Source of the DNA: Kiritimatiellota bacterium B12222
GTDB lineage: Bacteria; Verrucomicrobiota; Kiritimatiellia; SS1-B-03-39; UBA6053
Reading direction: 5' to 3'
DNA: 64,000 nt
Assembly: GCA_029719485.1 (NCBI GenBank)
Contig: CP120722.1
Span: 1,612,001 to 1,676,000 of the forward strand
The position numbers were made by a program, and so were the translations under genes. Positions 29,201 through 37,431 of this stretch are shown here, in pieces (the first letter of the stretch is position 1; each line of letters starts with the position of its first letter). The notes below the pieces were generated by a model that was given only the letters and a program-made list of their open reading frames with translations, was not told the DNA's origin and searched no databases.

Positions 29201-29774
29201 CTTCATCTGGCAGACGTTCGTAATCGGACAATTCATGCGAGCTACGAAAGCCGTCAAAAAAATGTAAAAAGGGGATGCGGGTTTTCAGACTGACCGCATG
29301 GGAGATAAGGGCAAAGTCATGGGCTTCTTGAGCTGATGCGGAGGCCAGCATAGCAAATCCAGCGCTACGTACAGCCATGACGTCCGAGTGATCGCCAAAA
29401 ATAGACAAGGCATGGGTGGCGACGGCCCTCGCGGCTACATGAATCACACATGGACAGAGTTCACCTGCAATTTTAAACATCGAGGGGAGCATGAGGAGCA
29501 GTCCCTGTGAGGATGTGAAGGTGGTGGCGAGGGTGCCGGTTTGGAGGGCGCCGTGCATGGTGCCGGCGGCGCCAGCTTCGCTTTGCATTTCGACGACTTG
29601 GGGGGTGTTGCCCCAAATGTTTTTAAGGCCGGCCTGACCCCATTCGTCGCAAAGCTCTCCCATGGGGGAGGAGGGGGTGATGGGATAGAGGGCGCAAAGT
29701 TCGTTTAAGCGAAAGGCTACGTCGGCAGTCGCTTCATTTGCATCAGAACAAGCTCGGGAAGAGTCGGGTGTCAT
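26250..29774 (-). CDS. nifJ: Pyruvate:ferredoxin (flavodoxin) oxidoreductase
   Basis: A 1174-aa single-chain enzyme that splits pyruvate with CoA to acetyl-CoA, CO2 and reduced ferredoxin. Seen in order: the pyruvate-binding domain with LYPITPSSPMGE near the start, the gamma-type domain (GLGADGTVGANKNSIK), two 4Fe-4S motifs (CIQCGQCVVICPHG and CTGCGLCVEICPA), a third cluster region (CSGCGETS) and the thiamine diphosphate domain with GGDGWACDIGFGG and NTGGQASKSTPLG. Length fits the family. I chose ATG 29774 because AGAGG precedes it and the frame upstream codes for repeat-like sequence; two earlier ATGs exist. Its usual partner, the DHOD-like gene, is downstream beyond the REP/RAYT block. Confidence 0.95.
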   Translation of the reverse strand: MTPDSSRACSDANEATADVAFRLNELCALYPITPSSPMGELCDEWGQAGLKNIWGNTPQVVEMQSEAGAAGTMHGALQTGTLATTFTSSQGLLLMLPSMFKIAGELCPCVIHVAARAVATHALSIFGDHSDVMAVRSAGFAMLASASAQEAHDFALISHAVSLKTRIPFLHFFDGFRSSHELSDYERLPDEVLTQLVDTQDVLAHRERGLNPNAPVIRGTSQNPDVFFQGRESANGRYQSIPDILQQAFDKLTTLTGRSYNLVNYHGAADAERVIVIMASASETVIETVEALSTTDEKIGVMQIRLYRPWPAEAFLAALPPSVTSIAVLDRSKESGSFGEPLFLDVAATLQQSNRNLTLIGGRYGLGSKEFTPAMVKTVFDELKSENPKARFTVGIDDDVSHTSLSVDPHFHLEDPDCTRAVFYGLGADGTVGANKNSIKILSKLPGMHVQGYFEYDSNKSGSRTVSHLRFGPKPIAAHYLIESANFVACHSFGFTKQIDVLAKAAPGATFLLNTPHAADQILAHLPRGMQEKIQRLQLKMYVIDATRVARECGLGGRINTIMQSCFFKLNGVLPEAEALKAIRNAVNTSYARKGPKVIAQNLEAIEASLSNLKAVELPQELPSTYTSLSSISKDAPNFVKNVTAKLLHGNGNQLAVSAMPIDGTWPVSTAKWNKRDLSPVAPVWEPDFCIQCGQCVVICPHGVIEVKQAATEDLKNAPLNFPTPELRGKGAENRHYLLQLDLPNCTGCGLCVEICPARSKTQANLKALHQEEKAPRLEREEIHLDFFRSVPAQQEQTQHRTMRGVQFLPQRFEYPGACSGCGETSVLKLISQLFGDRMLIANATGCSSIYGGNLPTTPWTTDAEGRGPAWANSLFEDNAEFGYGFRISADLKRQQAEYLLKELVPEQAEELIQAPLDVPSEIEAQRQRISKLNSQLKTRNEPKAKLLLSVLDTLIKRSVWIIGGDGWACDIGFGGLDHVLASGRNVNVLVLDTEVYSNTGGQASKSTPLGAIAKFAAGGKLTSKTDLALHGMLKGNVYVGTIAMGAKLPQALKVLQEAESWEGPSLIIANSPCIAHGYPMQRSLEQQKNAVLSGHWPLLRFDPRLKAKGRPALTLDSGDSPEISLKTYMYEELRFKLLEITDPESAATLLAQAEAGIKERLALFKTLSTGAEG

Positions 29775-29912
29775 GGTGCCTCTGTAAGGAGTCATTCGCC
29801 ACTTGTCACTCGTCATTTACAGTTTTGATTTTCGATCCGATCGTTGTGGGGTCGAGAGGGCGTGGATGTGGGTTTTTAGGTTACGGACGTTGGAATGGGC
29901 TTGGGGTGTGGT

Positions 29913-29933
29913 CTGTGGCCTGAAGGCCGACAG
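29913..29933. repeat. Small hairpin repeat CTGTGGCCTGAAGGCCGACAG
   Basis: A short palindrome with a GGCC core, followed by CTACGTTTTG. A near copy followed by CTACATTTTA stands at 34587-34607. Both lie between minus-strand genes, where the hairpin may act as a transcription terminator or mRNA stabiliser. Confidence 0.5.
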
Positions 29934-29965
29934 CTACGTTTTGTGAAAGGCGATCGGGCGATTGA

Positions 29966-30622
29966 CTACTGACGTAACTTCAAAATGCGTCCGGCGGCGA
30001 GGGCGGCGCCGACACCGTTATCGACATTCATGACCATGAGGCCATTGGCGCAGCTCGAAAGCATAGCATTGAGGGCTGCATTGCCGTTGAGGGCTACGCC
30101 GTAACCGACAGAGGTGGGAACGCCGATGACGGGTTGTGGACATTGGCCGGCCACCACGGAGGCTAAAGCGCCTTCGAAACCTGCGACCACGATGAGTACA
30201 TCAAAGGCGGCAAGTTCAGGTAGATGATGAAGGAACCGTTGGACGGAGGCGACGCCGACATCCTGAAAGCTTTTGGTTTTGAGGCCTAAGAAGCGGAGCA
30301 CATTGCTGCATTCGGCTACGATGGGGGCATCGGCGGTGCCTCCGGAGAGCACGGCCACTTTTCCGGGTCGAAGGACGGGAGGACTTGCTTGCCAGAGCCA
30401 GGTGCGGGCGACGTCATCGTATTCACCACCCTCGAGATAGGCTGCTTTTTCTGCTTGGCACCTGGAGATTAAAACGGGGTGTTGATGATCACGACATTGC
30501 TGCAAGATGCGTTGAAGTTGGTCGATTGACTTTGATTCACCATACACAATTTCAGGAAATCCCAAGCGTTCCCTGCGTGAAAAATCAAAGGTGACATCCT
30601 GCTGATATTCAGGTCCGTTCAT
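29966..30622 (-). CDS. larB: LarB-type carboxylase of nickel-pincer cofactor synthesis
   Basis: 218 aa. LarB carboxylates and hydrolyses nicotinic acid adenine dinucleotide, the first step toward the nickel-pincer nucleotide of lactate racemase and related enzymes. Family signatures are GFPEIVYGESKS near the N-terminus, AVLSGGTADAPIVAEC, GFEGALASVVAG, IGVPTSVGYG and MNVDNGVGAALAAGRIL. The C-terminal part is PurE-like. It starts 8 bp after the FtsB-like gene. larC and larE, needed to finish the cofactor, are not in the window, so the pathway is either encoded elsewhere or LarB acts alone. Confidence 0.9.
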   Translation of the reverse strand: MNGPEYQQDVTFDFSRRERLGFPEIVYGESKSIDQLQRILQQCRDHQHPVLISRCQAEKAAYLEGGEYDDVARTWLWQASPPVLRPGKVAVLSGGTADAPIVAECSNVLRFLGLKTKSFQDVGVASVQRFLHHLPELAAFDVLIVVAGFEGALASVVAGQCPQPVIGVPTSVGYGVALNGNAALNAMLSSCANGLMVMNVDNGVGAALAAGRILKLRQ

Positions 30623-30630
30623 CGAAAAAA

Positions 30631-30942
30631 TTAGCGGATGGCGTGGGAGGAGCCACGGCGTTCATCGTAAAAACGGAACACCATTTCATTGGGTTCGACC
30701 AAGCCAATTTCATGGGCAACTTTACGTACGTAGTCTGGGTCGTTCTGAAAACGTTCTTGACGAATGCGTAAATCTTGGAGGCGTAATTCCTCTTTGGCTT
30801 TCTCTGTGCGCAGTTCTGCCAGGCGATTATCATGGTCCTGATACTTGCGAAATTGAGGGATAAAGCCCACGATTGCACCACAAATCACCAATACCGCAAT
30901 CATTGCGGCCATCATTTTGGTTAAGTGGTGAAAAGGGGTCAT
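30631..30942 (-). CDS. FtsB/DivIC-family septum formation initiator
   Basis: 103 aa with the standard layout: short cytoplasmic N-terminus, one membrane segment (about 11-28, MAAMIAVLVICGAIVGFI), a coiled coil (NRLAELRTEKAKEELRLQDL) and a C-terminal DPDYVRKVAHEIGLVEPNE, which matches the conserved end of FtsB/DivIC. These proteins sit in the divisome with FtsL and FtsQ. It lies just downstream of enolase, an arrangement common in bacteria, but a strong terminator between them suggests separate or attenuated transcription. larB follows after 8 bp. Confidence 0.85.
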   Translation of the reverse strand: MTPFHHLTKMMAAMIAVLVICGAIVGFIPQFRKYQDHDNRLAELRTEKAKEELRLQDLRIRQERFQNDPDYVRKVAHEIGLVEPNEMVFRFYDERRGSSHAIR

Positions 30943-31016
30943 TGCATTGAGCTATAATTCTTTTGCAAAAATTGCCAGTCAAAAGCGTACGAAATGCACC
31001 TAAAGGGAGGCAGAGC

Positions 31017-31048
31017 AAAAAAAACGGCCCCGCGGAAGCGGGACCGTT
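31017..31048 (-). terminator. Rho-independent terminator of eno
   Basis: Read on the minus strand, ACGGTCCCGC-TTCC-GCGGGGCCGT forms a 10-bp stem with a tetraloop and is followed by eight T. It lies 23 bp after the enolase stop codon. Confidence 0.9.
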
Positions 31049-31070
31049 TGGATGTAAACGAGGAAAGATC

Positions 31071-32399
<1,329 letters not shown>

Positions 32400-32505
32400 C
32401 TAAAATCTGCAGTCCTTTTAGTCTAGAAAATGGACCATGCAAGAACTCCCACAAAGAAAACAGCCTTTTCTTGCGCTTAACCGAAGTCTAACCTATAGGA
32501 AGGAT

Positions 32506-33126
32506 ATGAAACGAAAGGAAGAACAACTCGGCATTATGGGTGGCACCTTTAATCCGATTCATCATGGACATTTGATTGCGGCGCGGGCGGCGAAGGAACG
32601 TTTGGGGTTGGATCGTTTGTTGTTGTTGCCCAATGCGCGTTCTCCCTTGCGAATGGAAGAAGCCTTGGCCGATCCTGAGGATCGTTTGGAGATGGTGCGC
32701 TTGGCAGTCGAGGAGGAGTCGGGACTGGAGGCCTGCGATTTGGAGGTGCGTCGGGAAGGGGCTTCCTTTTTGGTGGAGACCTTGGCGGAATTGCAGGGCT
32801 TGTATCCGGATGCAACCCTGACTTTTTTGATGGGAGTAGATAGTTTGGATACCTTTGACCGTTGGCGAGAAGTTGATCGTATTGTGTCGTTGGCGCAAGT
32901 GAAGGTGATGCCGCGTCCGGGTAGGGCGGGTTCCGAAGCCTTAACGGCATTAGAAGCGCGCGCGCCTTCATTGGCAGGGAAGGTTTCCCTGATGCCGGCC
33001 GGTCCGCAAGTGGAGATCTCTGCGACGGAAGTAAGGCAACGGATTGCGTCAGGCCAGTCGATTCGCTATTTGCTGCCGGATGCGGTTGTGGATTATGTGG
33101 TTGACCACGGGATTTATGGGGCCTAG
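32506..33126 (+). CDS. nadD: Nicotinate-nucleotide adenylyltransferase
   Basis: 206 aa. It makes deamido-NAD from nicotinate mononucleotide and ATP. The nucleotidyltransferase motif is GGTFNPIHHGHLI, the second motif VEISATEVRQRIASG, and MGVDSLDTFDRWRE is typical of NadD. AGGAAGG directly before the ATG at 32506 fixes this start over an upstream in-frame ATG at 32437. No rsfS homologue follows. Confidence 0.93.
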   Translation: MKRKEEQLGIMGGTFNPIHHGHLIAARAAKERLGLDRLLLLPNARSPLRMEEALADPEDRLEMVRLAVEEESGLEACDLEVRREGASFLVETLAELQGLYPDATLTFLMGVDSLDTFDRWREVDRIVSLAQVKVMPRPGRAGSEALTALEARAPSLAGKVSLMPAGPQVEISATEVRQRIASGQSIRYLLPDAVVDYVVDHGIYGA

Positions 33127-33268
33127 ATCCCGGATGTGATACTTGGTATCTCTTGCTGCACTTTACAGTATTGCCGTTCTGCTACGGAGACTGCGGTGTT
33201 TCGTTTTCTACCTCAGAGAGGTATTTTCACTCGCCTCTCTCCTGATGTAGAACTAGTCTGACCAGGAA

Positions 33269-34321
33269 ATGATGATTCCGTATTTTATTCTGTTGGCACT
33301 CGTGCTCGTCGTGATTTATTTTTTTTGTAAGGTGGCATTAAAATGTCACCGCAATGCGAAGCGGTCTGATGAGCGATATTTCGGGTATTTCCTGAAGGGT
33401 GTGTTCAAGAAGAGACTGCGGGTCATGTTTCTTTATTTGTTTACAATCTTTTTTGGCCTCGTGCTTACAGCTTTGCTCAGCGGAAGCCCTTTTTTTAGTA
33501 TATATCCACTGAGTTTCATCGGGTTCCCTTTAGGAATAGGATACTTATTAAATATTAAACAGGGAGTGGCTTCCTCTGTATTTTACTGGCTAACCCTCGC
33601 CTTTTATCTGCTGGCCTTGCTGATGGGAATAGGCGTAAAAAGTAGAAAAATATTTTATATATTCTTAGGGGTGTTTGTCGCAAATATTGGTGGATGCACC
33701 TTGTTCTTTATGCAGGAGAGCAGAGAGGTTCAGGAAAGGCGGGTTCAGCAAGCGATTGAATATGAAATATATGTGAAAGAGCGTACGCCTGAGCAACATC
33801 TCATGGATGCGATTCGCGCAAGAGGGCGAGAGAAATACATCATAAGAAGGGAATTTGGTGACGGGCAAAAAAATGCCCTGAAAAGAGAGGAAGCGCATAA
33901 GGCGGCTCAGCTGAAGGCCCAAGCGGAAATAAGAGCGCTGGTTGAGCAAGGAGTAAATCTCGAACTGCCTGGGGAATATGGCAAAACCCCTCTGATGTTT
34001 GCCGTCCGATACGCGGACAGTGATATGATCTATCCGGGTACGGTAAAAGTGCTCGTCGATCTTGGCGCTGATTTAGATGCTCAAGATCCTCGCGGATGGA
34101 CGCCCTTGCATTTTGCCTGTGCATATCTGAAGATTGATACGATCAAATTCCTGCTCGAAAAAGGTGCTGATCCCACGGTTGTAACGGATGAGGGTCAGAG
34201 TCCCCTTGCATTTTTGCAAGGTCGAAATGCTGACGATGCTGCTACTCTGGAAGAGGTGCGCTCTCTCTTGATTGAGGCTCAGAAAAAGATTACGGATTCC
34301 CGTCAGTCAAGAGCCTTGTAG
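33269..34321 (+). CDS. Membrane protein with C-terminal ankyrin repeats
   Basis: 350 aa. Four hydrophobic segments lie in the first half (about 4-21, 48-70, 78-93 with 105-120, and 127-147). A charged helix with EEAHKAAQLKAQAEIRALVE follows, then at least two ankyrin repeats: YGKTPLMFAVRYAD with VKVLVDLGADLDAQ, and RGWTPLHFACAYLK with IKFLLEKGADPTVV, and the start of a third (EGQSPLAFL). The ankyrins should face the cytoplasm and bind a partner protein. No family name or function is known to me. AGGA precedes tandem ATGs at 33269 and 33272. A long palindrome follows the stop codon. Confidence 0.72.
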   Translation: MMIPYFILLALVLVVIYFFCKVALKCHRNAKRSDERYFGYFLKGVFKKRLRVMFLYLFTIFFGLVLTALLSGSPFFSIYPLSFIGFPLGIGYLLNIKQGVASSVFYWLTLAFYLLALLMGIGVKSRKIFYIFLGVFVANIGGCTLFFMQESREVQERRVQQAIEYEIYVKERTPEQHLMDAIRARGREKYIIRREFGDGQKNALKREEAHKAAQLKAQAEIRALVEQGVNLELPGEYGKTPLMFAVRYADSDMIYPGTVKVLVDLGADLDAQDPRGWTPLHFACAYLKIDTIKFLLEKGADPTVVTDEGQSPLAFLQGRNADDAATLEEVRSLLIEAQKKITDSRQSRAL

Positions 34322-34389
34322 GTTTTGGGGGGGGACTGAGAAGGGGAGATGCCTGGTGGTTCTGCAAGTAGGGTCTTGTGGGAGGTGGA

Positions 34390-34443
34390 GTGGAGGCGGG
34401 GCATCCTGCCCCGGTTTTCCGGCGCAGGATGCGCCGCGTCCAC
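34390..34443. repeat. Long palindrome with GGCATCCTGCC core
   Basis: Two 25-bp arms (34390-34414 and 34419-34443) match at all but three positions around a TTTT loop. Each arm contains its own small palindrome (GGGGCATCCTGCCCC; GGCGCAGGATGCGCC). The result would be a very stable hairpin or cruciform. It stands between the ankyrin gene and the helicase relic and may be a REP-type element or a boundary terminator. Confidence 0.7.
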
Positions 34444-34444
34444 C

Positions 34445-34546
34445 TCAATAATACCCGCCGCGTTCTTCGTCGAGCATGCCTCCGTAGCGTTGGGGCCAGG
34501 TGTAAATGTCACTTTCCTGTAAATTTTTTATCGTAGATGATTCCAC
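34445..34546 (-). pseudogene. Relic of the 3' end of a UvrD-like helicase gene
   Basis: The minus strand reads 33 codons from GTG 34546 to TGA 34447, ending YGGMLDEERGGYY-stop. The intact helicase gene 68 bp away ends FVEEERGGYY-stop, and about 25 of 28 bases match over the two ends (34445-34472 and 34612-34639). The rest of the fragment (QESDIYTWPQRYG) has no counterpart. A partial 3' duplication or a replaced gene end is the simplest reading. It has no ribosome-binding site and is unlikely to be expressed. Confidence 0.45.
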
Positions 34547-34586
34547 TTGAGATCAGGTTTATAGTTTATTTTTCTCGGGTTTCGGC

Positions 34587-34607
34587 CTGTGGCCTAAAGG
34601 CCTACAG
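34587..34607. repeat. Small hairpin repeat CTGTGGCCTAAAGGCCTACAG
   Basis: Second copy of the GGCC-core palindrome at 29913-29933. It begins 8 bp after the helicase stop codon on the minus strand and could serve as its terminator, although no good T run follows. Confidence 0.5.
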
Positions 34608-34614
34608 CTACATT

Positions 34615-36564
34615 TTAATAATAGCCGCCGCGTTCTTCTTCGACGAATCCTGATCCTAACTCGGAGATAAAGCGGGAAGGAGGATACCAAATCATACCGC
34701 CGTCGCGTTGACGTCGCATTTGGGGCATGCCCATGACCAAGCGGTCTTTGGCGCGGGTGACTGCGACATAAAAGAGGCGACGTTCTTCGGATTCTCCGCC
34801 ACTGTCTCCATCTTCCATGGAGCGGCTGGAAGGGAACATGCCGTCTGCACACCACAGCACGGCCACTACGGGATATTCCAATCCTTTAGATTGATGAATG
34901 GTGCAGAGGCGAATGGCGTTGGCTTCTTCTCCGTCATCGTTGGCCTGTTCATCCAGATTGGTTTGCAGGGCCAACTCATTCATGAAATCTTCTAGATTTT
35001 CATAATTTCCGCAGTCTTCCGCCATGCCGTGTATGTCTTCCATGCGTTGTTTGGCATTATCGAACTGGTTATTGGCGTAGGCTTGGTAAAAGGATTCTAG
35101 AAACAAAAAGACCATTTCGCCCGGGTTGCGGGTGAGATCTTCTGCTTCCATTTGTTCCAAGGCGGCATGCACGGGTTCCCAGGCTTCTTTTCCGCGCTTC
35201 GGAATGTTGGCCTTGAGGAGATTCCGATCTTCGGAAGCGAGGGGGTTAAATTTGCGGCTGATTTTTTTCCAAACATTGCGGGCGCCTTTCTCGGCCACCC
35301 CGGGGAGGAGGCTCATCAAGCGTACAAAGGCCAGTTCGTCTCTGGGGTTTTGGGCCAGTCGTAGCAGACATAATACATCTTTAATGTGGGCTTGCTCGAA
35401 AAAGCGGACGCCGGAGGTGATGGCGTAGGGGATGCCTTCGCGGTTGAGTTCTAACTGCAATTCCATGGCGTGATAGTGAGCGCGATAAAGCACGCACATG
35501 TCTTTCCATTGATAGCCTGCGCGTTGCATCATGCGGAAATGGTTCACCATGTACTGCGACTGATGGCGTCCGTCGTTCAGTTTAGCCGCAATGGGACGAG
35601 GACCTTCGGGGCGTACGGGGCGCAATTCTTTTTGAAATTGTTCAGGATTTCCGGCGATACATTTATTGGCCACCCGCAGGATGCCCGGTACCGACCGATA
35701 GTTGGTTACCAATCGAAAGACTTGAGCTTCTGGAAAGGTTTCGGGGAAATTAAGGATGTTGCGATAGTCCGCGCCCCGCCATCCGTAGATACTCTGAAAA
35801 TCGTCACCCACCACCAGCAAATTTCCGGATCCGCCGGAAAGCAGATCCACAAAGCGGGACTGTACGGGGTTGGTATCTTGATATTCGTCCACCATGACGT
35901 AGCGGAATTTGTGCTGGTAATAGTCACGCGGGCCCGGATTTTCTTCGAGCATACGAACCGCTTGCACCAGTAGGTCATCAAAATCTAATGCGTTGAGTTC
36001 TTTTTTTCGTTCCTGATACCGTGTTTGAATTTTGAGGATGGATTCCACGTCTATACTCGAATCTGCAAAGCGGTCCACGATAAGATCGCGCGGGTCTTCG
36101 GATTTGTTTTCTGCCAGGGAGAAGAGGCTGAGCAGCACTTGAGGTTTGGGGAATTCTTTGTCGCCCTTGTGTCCCAGTTCTTCGTAAATCGATTTCATCA
36201 GCGATTTTTGGTCGTCTGAATCGATGATGGTGTAATCGGTCCGGAAGCCGATTTTATCGGCGTGTAAACGCAGAATGCGGTTGGCAATGGAGTGAAAGGT
36301 TCCGCCCCACATGCCCTGCAAGGGTTCGTTGCCGACGCGATCTCTGGCGCGGTCCATCATCTCGGCGGCGGCTTTATTGGTAAAGGTCAGCAGGAGGATG
36401 TTTTCTCCGCGAATCCCTTTTTCTACCAACCATGCTACCCGATAAATCAAGGTACGGGTTTTGCCGGTACCGGCGGCGGCAATAATCAACACAGGGCCGT
36501 CATTCGCTTGGACGGCGGCCAGTTGTTCTTCATTCAGTTCAGATGCAAAATCGATGGTGTTCAT
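34615..36564 (-). CDS. UvrD/Rep/PcrA-type superfamily 1 DNA helicase
   Basis: 649 aa. Motifs in order: Q motif LNEEQLAAVQ, Walker A AAAGTGKTRTL, Ia LLTFTNKAAAEMMDR, II VDEYQDTNPVQ, III VVGDDFQSIYGWRGA, IV VTNYRSVPGIL, V IHQSKGLEYPVVAV and VI EERRLFYVAVTRAKDRL. Such enzymes unwind DNA 3' to 5' in repair and replication restart. It lacks the C-terminal RNA-polymerase-binding extension of full PcrA/UvrD and stops soon after motif VI, so it is a short family member. The start codon overlaps the stop of the Nudix gene (ATGA). The last residues EERGGYY are shared with a nearby relic. Confidence 0.9.
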   Translation of the reverse strand: MNTIDFASELNEEQLAAVQANDGPVLIIAAAGTGKTRTLIYRVAWLVEKGIRGENILLLTFTNKAAAEMMDRARDRVGNEPLQGMWGGTFHSIANRILRLHADKIGFRTDYTIIDSDDQKSLMKSIYEELGHKGDKEFPKPQVLLSLFSLAENKSEDPRDLIVDRFADSSIDVESILKIQTRYQERKKELNALDFDDLLVQAVRMLEENPGPRDYYQHKFRYVMVDEYQDTNPVQSRFVDLLSGGSGNLLVVGDDFQSIYGWRGADYRNILNFPETFPEAQVFRLVTNYRSVPGILRVANKCIAGNPEQFQKELRPVRPEGPRPIAAKLNDGRHQSQYMVNHFRMMQRAGYQWKDMCVLYRAHYHAMELQLELNREGIPYAITSGVRFFEQAHIKDVLCLLRLAQNPRDELAFVRLMSLLPGVAEKGARNVWKKISRKFNPLASEDRNLLKANIPKRGKEAWEPVHAALEQMEAEDLTRNPGEMVFLFLESFYQAYANNQFDNAKQRMEDIHGMAEDCGNYENLEDFMNELALQTNLDEQANDDGEEANAIRLCTIHQSKGLEYPVVAVLWCADGMFPSSRSMEDGDSGGESEERRLFYVAVTRAKDRLVMGMPQMRRQRDGGMIWYPPSRFISELGSGFVEEERGGYY

Positions 36565-37100
36565 ATGTATCCCTTGTCCTTAGCAAAGAACCACGCTGCA
36601 ATCGACTTCCCATCGACAATTTTATTTTCGTGGAACATGCGGGTCATTTCTTCGTACGGATACCTTTCTACGACCAGGCGTTCGTCTGCATCCAGGGTTA
36701 AATCGCTTGCGTTGGTCTCGAGTTCGGCAAAAAACAGGTCGTCCACCTCGTCGGTATAGCCCGGGGAGGGAAGGTAGCGACCGAGATAGTGGATGGATTT
36801 GGCTTTGTATCCGGTTTCTTCGAGTAGTTCGCGTTCGCCGGTGACTTGGGGATTTTCGCCGGGATCGCGCATACCGGCTACGATTTCGAGGCTTTCGGAT
36901 TCAATGGCTTTGCGAAACTGACGCACCAAGAGAAACTCGCCATTGGCGCTGCGGGCCAGAATGCCTACGCCGCCACGGTGGCGGACAATGTCCCGTTTGG
37001 AGCGGGTGCCGTCGGCGAGTGCTACGTCGATACGTTCGACATCGAATACAATGCCATCCAGCAGGGTTTGTTTGCTCAGGGTGGTTTCGGTTAAATTCAT
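36561..37100 (-). CDS. Nudix hydrolase, ADP-ribose pyrophosphatase-like
   Basis: 179 aa from the preferred ATG at 37100. The Nudix box is complete: G-x5-E-x7-RE-L-x-EE-x-G, read in GMRDPGENPQVTGERELLEE followed by TGYK. VRQFRKAIESESLEIVAG upstream and YLPSPGYTDEVDDLFFAEL downstream match the NudF group, which cleaves ADP-ribose to AMP and ribose 5-phosphate. An in-frame ATG at 37142 would add 14 hydrophobic residues that do not fit the family. Its stop codon overlaps the helicase start, so the two genes are coupled. Confidence 0.87.
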   Translation of the reverse strand: MNLTETTLSKQTLLDGIVFDVERIDVALADGTRSKRDIVRHRGGVGILARSANGEFLLVRQFRKAIESESLEIVAGMRDPGENPQVTGERELLEETGYKAKSIHYLGRYLPSPGYTDEVDDLFFAELETNASDLTLDADERLVVERYPYEEMTRMFHENKIVDGKSIAAWFFAKDKGYI

Positions 37101-37431
37101 GGAAACGTAAATGACATAAGCAACCAAACGATGCAACTGCATACCTTTTGCCGCGCAGGTTTATGTCAGGAAGTGGGGACTGCGCGGCTCTTCGGAAGAT
37201 CTTTTTTAGCGCATTACTTTTAGAGGGTAATTATGCGGCAAATGCAATGCCATTTTTGTAGAACGATAGGTAGTAACTATTTAAATGGCCGCTCTCTCTT
37301 GACTTTAAATGGTCGGAATAGTGGGGTTCTGCTTGTATGCGGCGCTTTTTTAGAGCGTGCACTCTACTTTAATGACGAACAGACCTATGGCCATTAGGGC
37401 TATTTGAATTGAAATGTGAATGGTGATTTCT

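Noticed and set aside
32488..32510. Leaderless promoter TTGCGC-17-TATAGG for nadD
   Set aside because: It would place the start of transcription at the ATG and overlap the obvious ribosome-binding site AGGAAGG.
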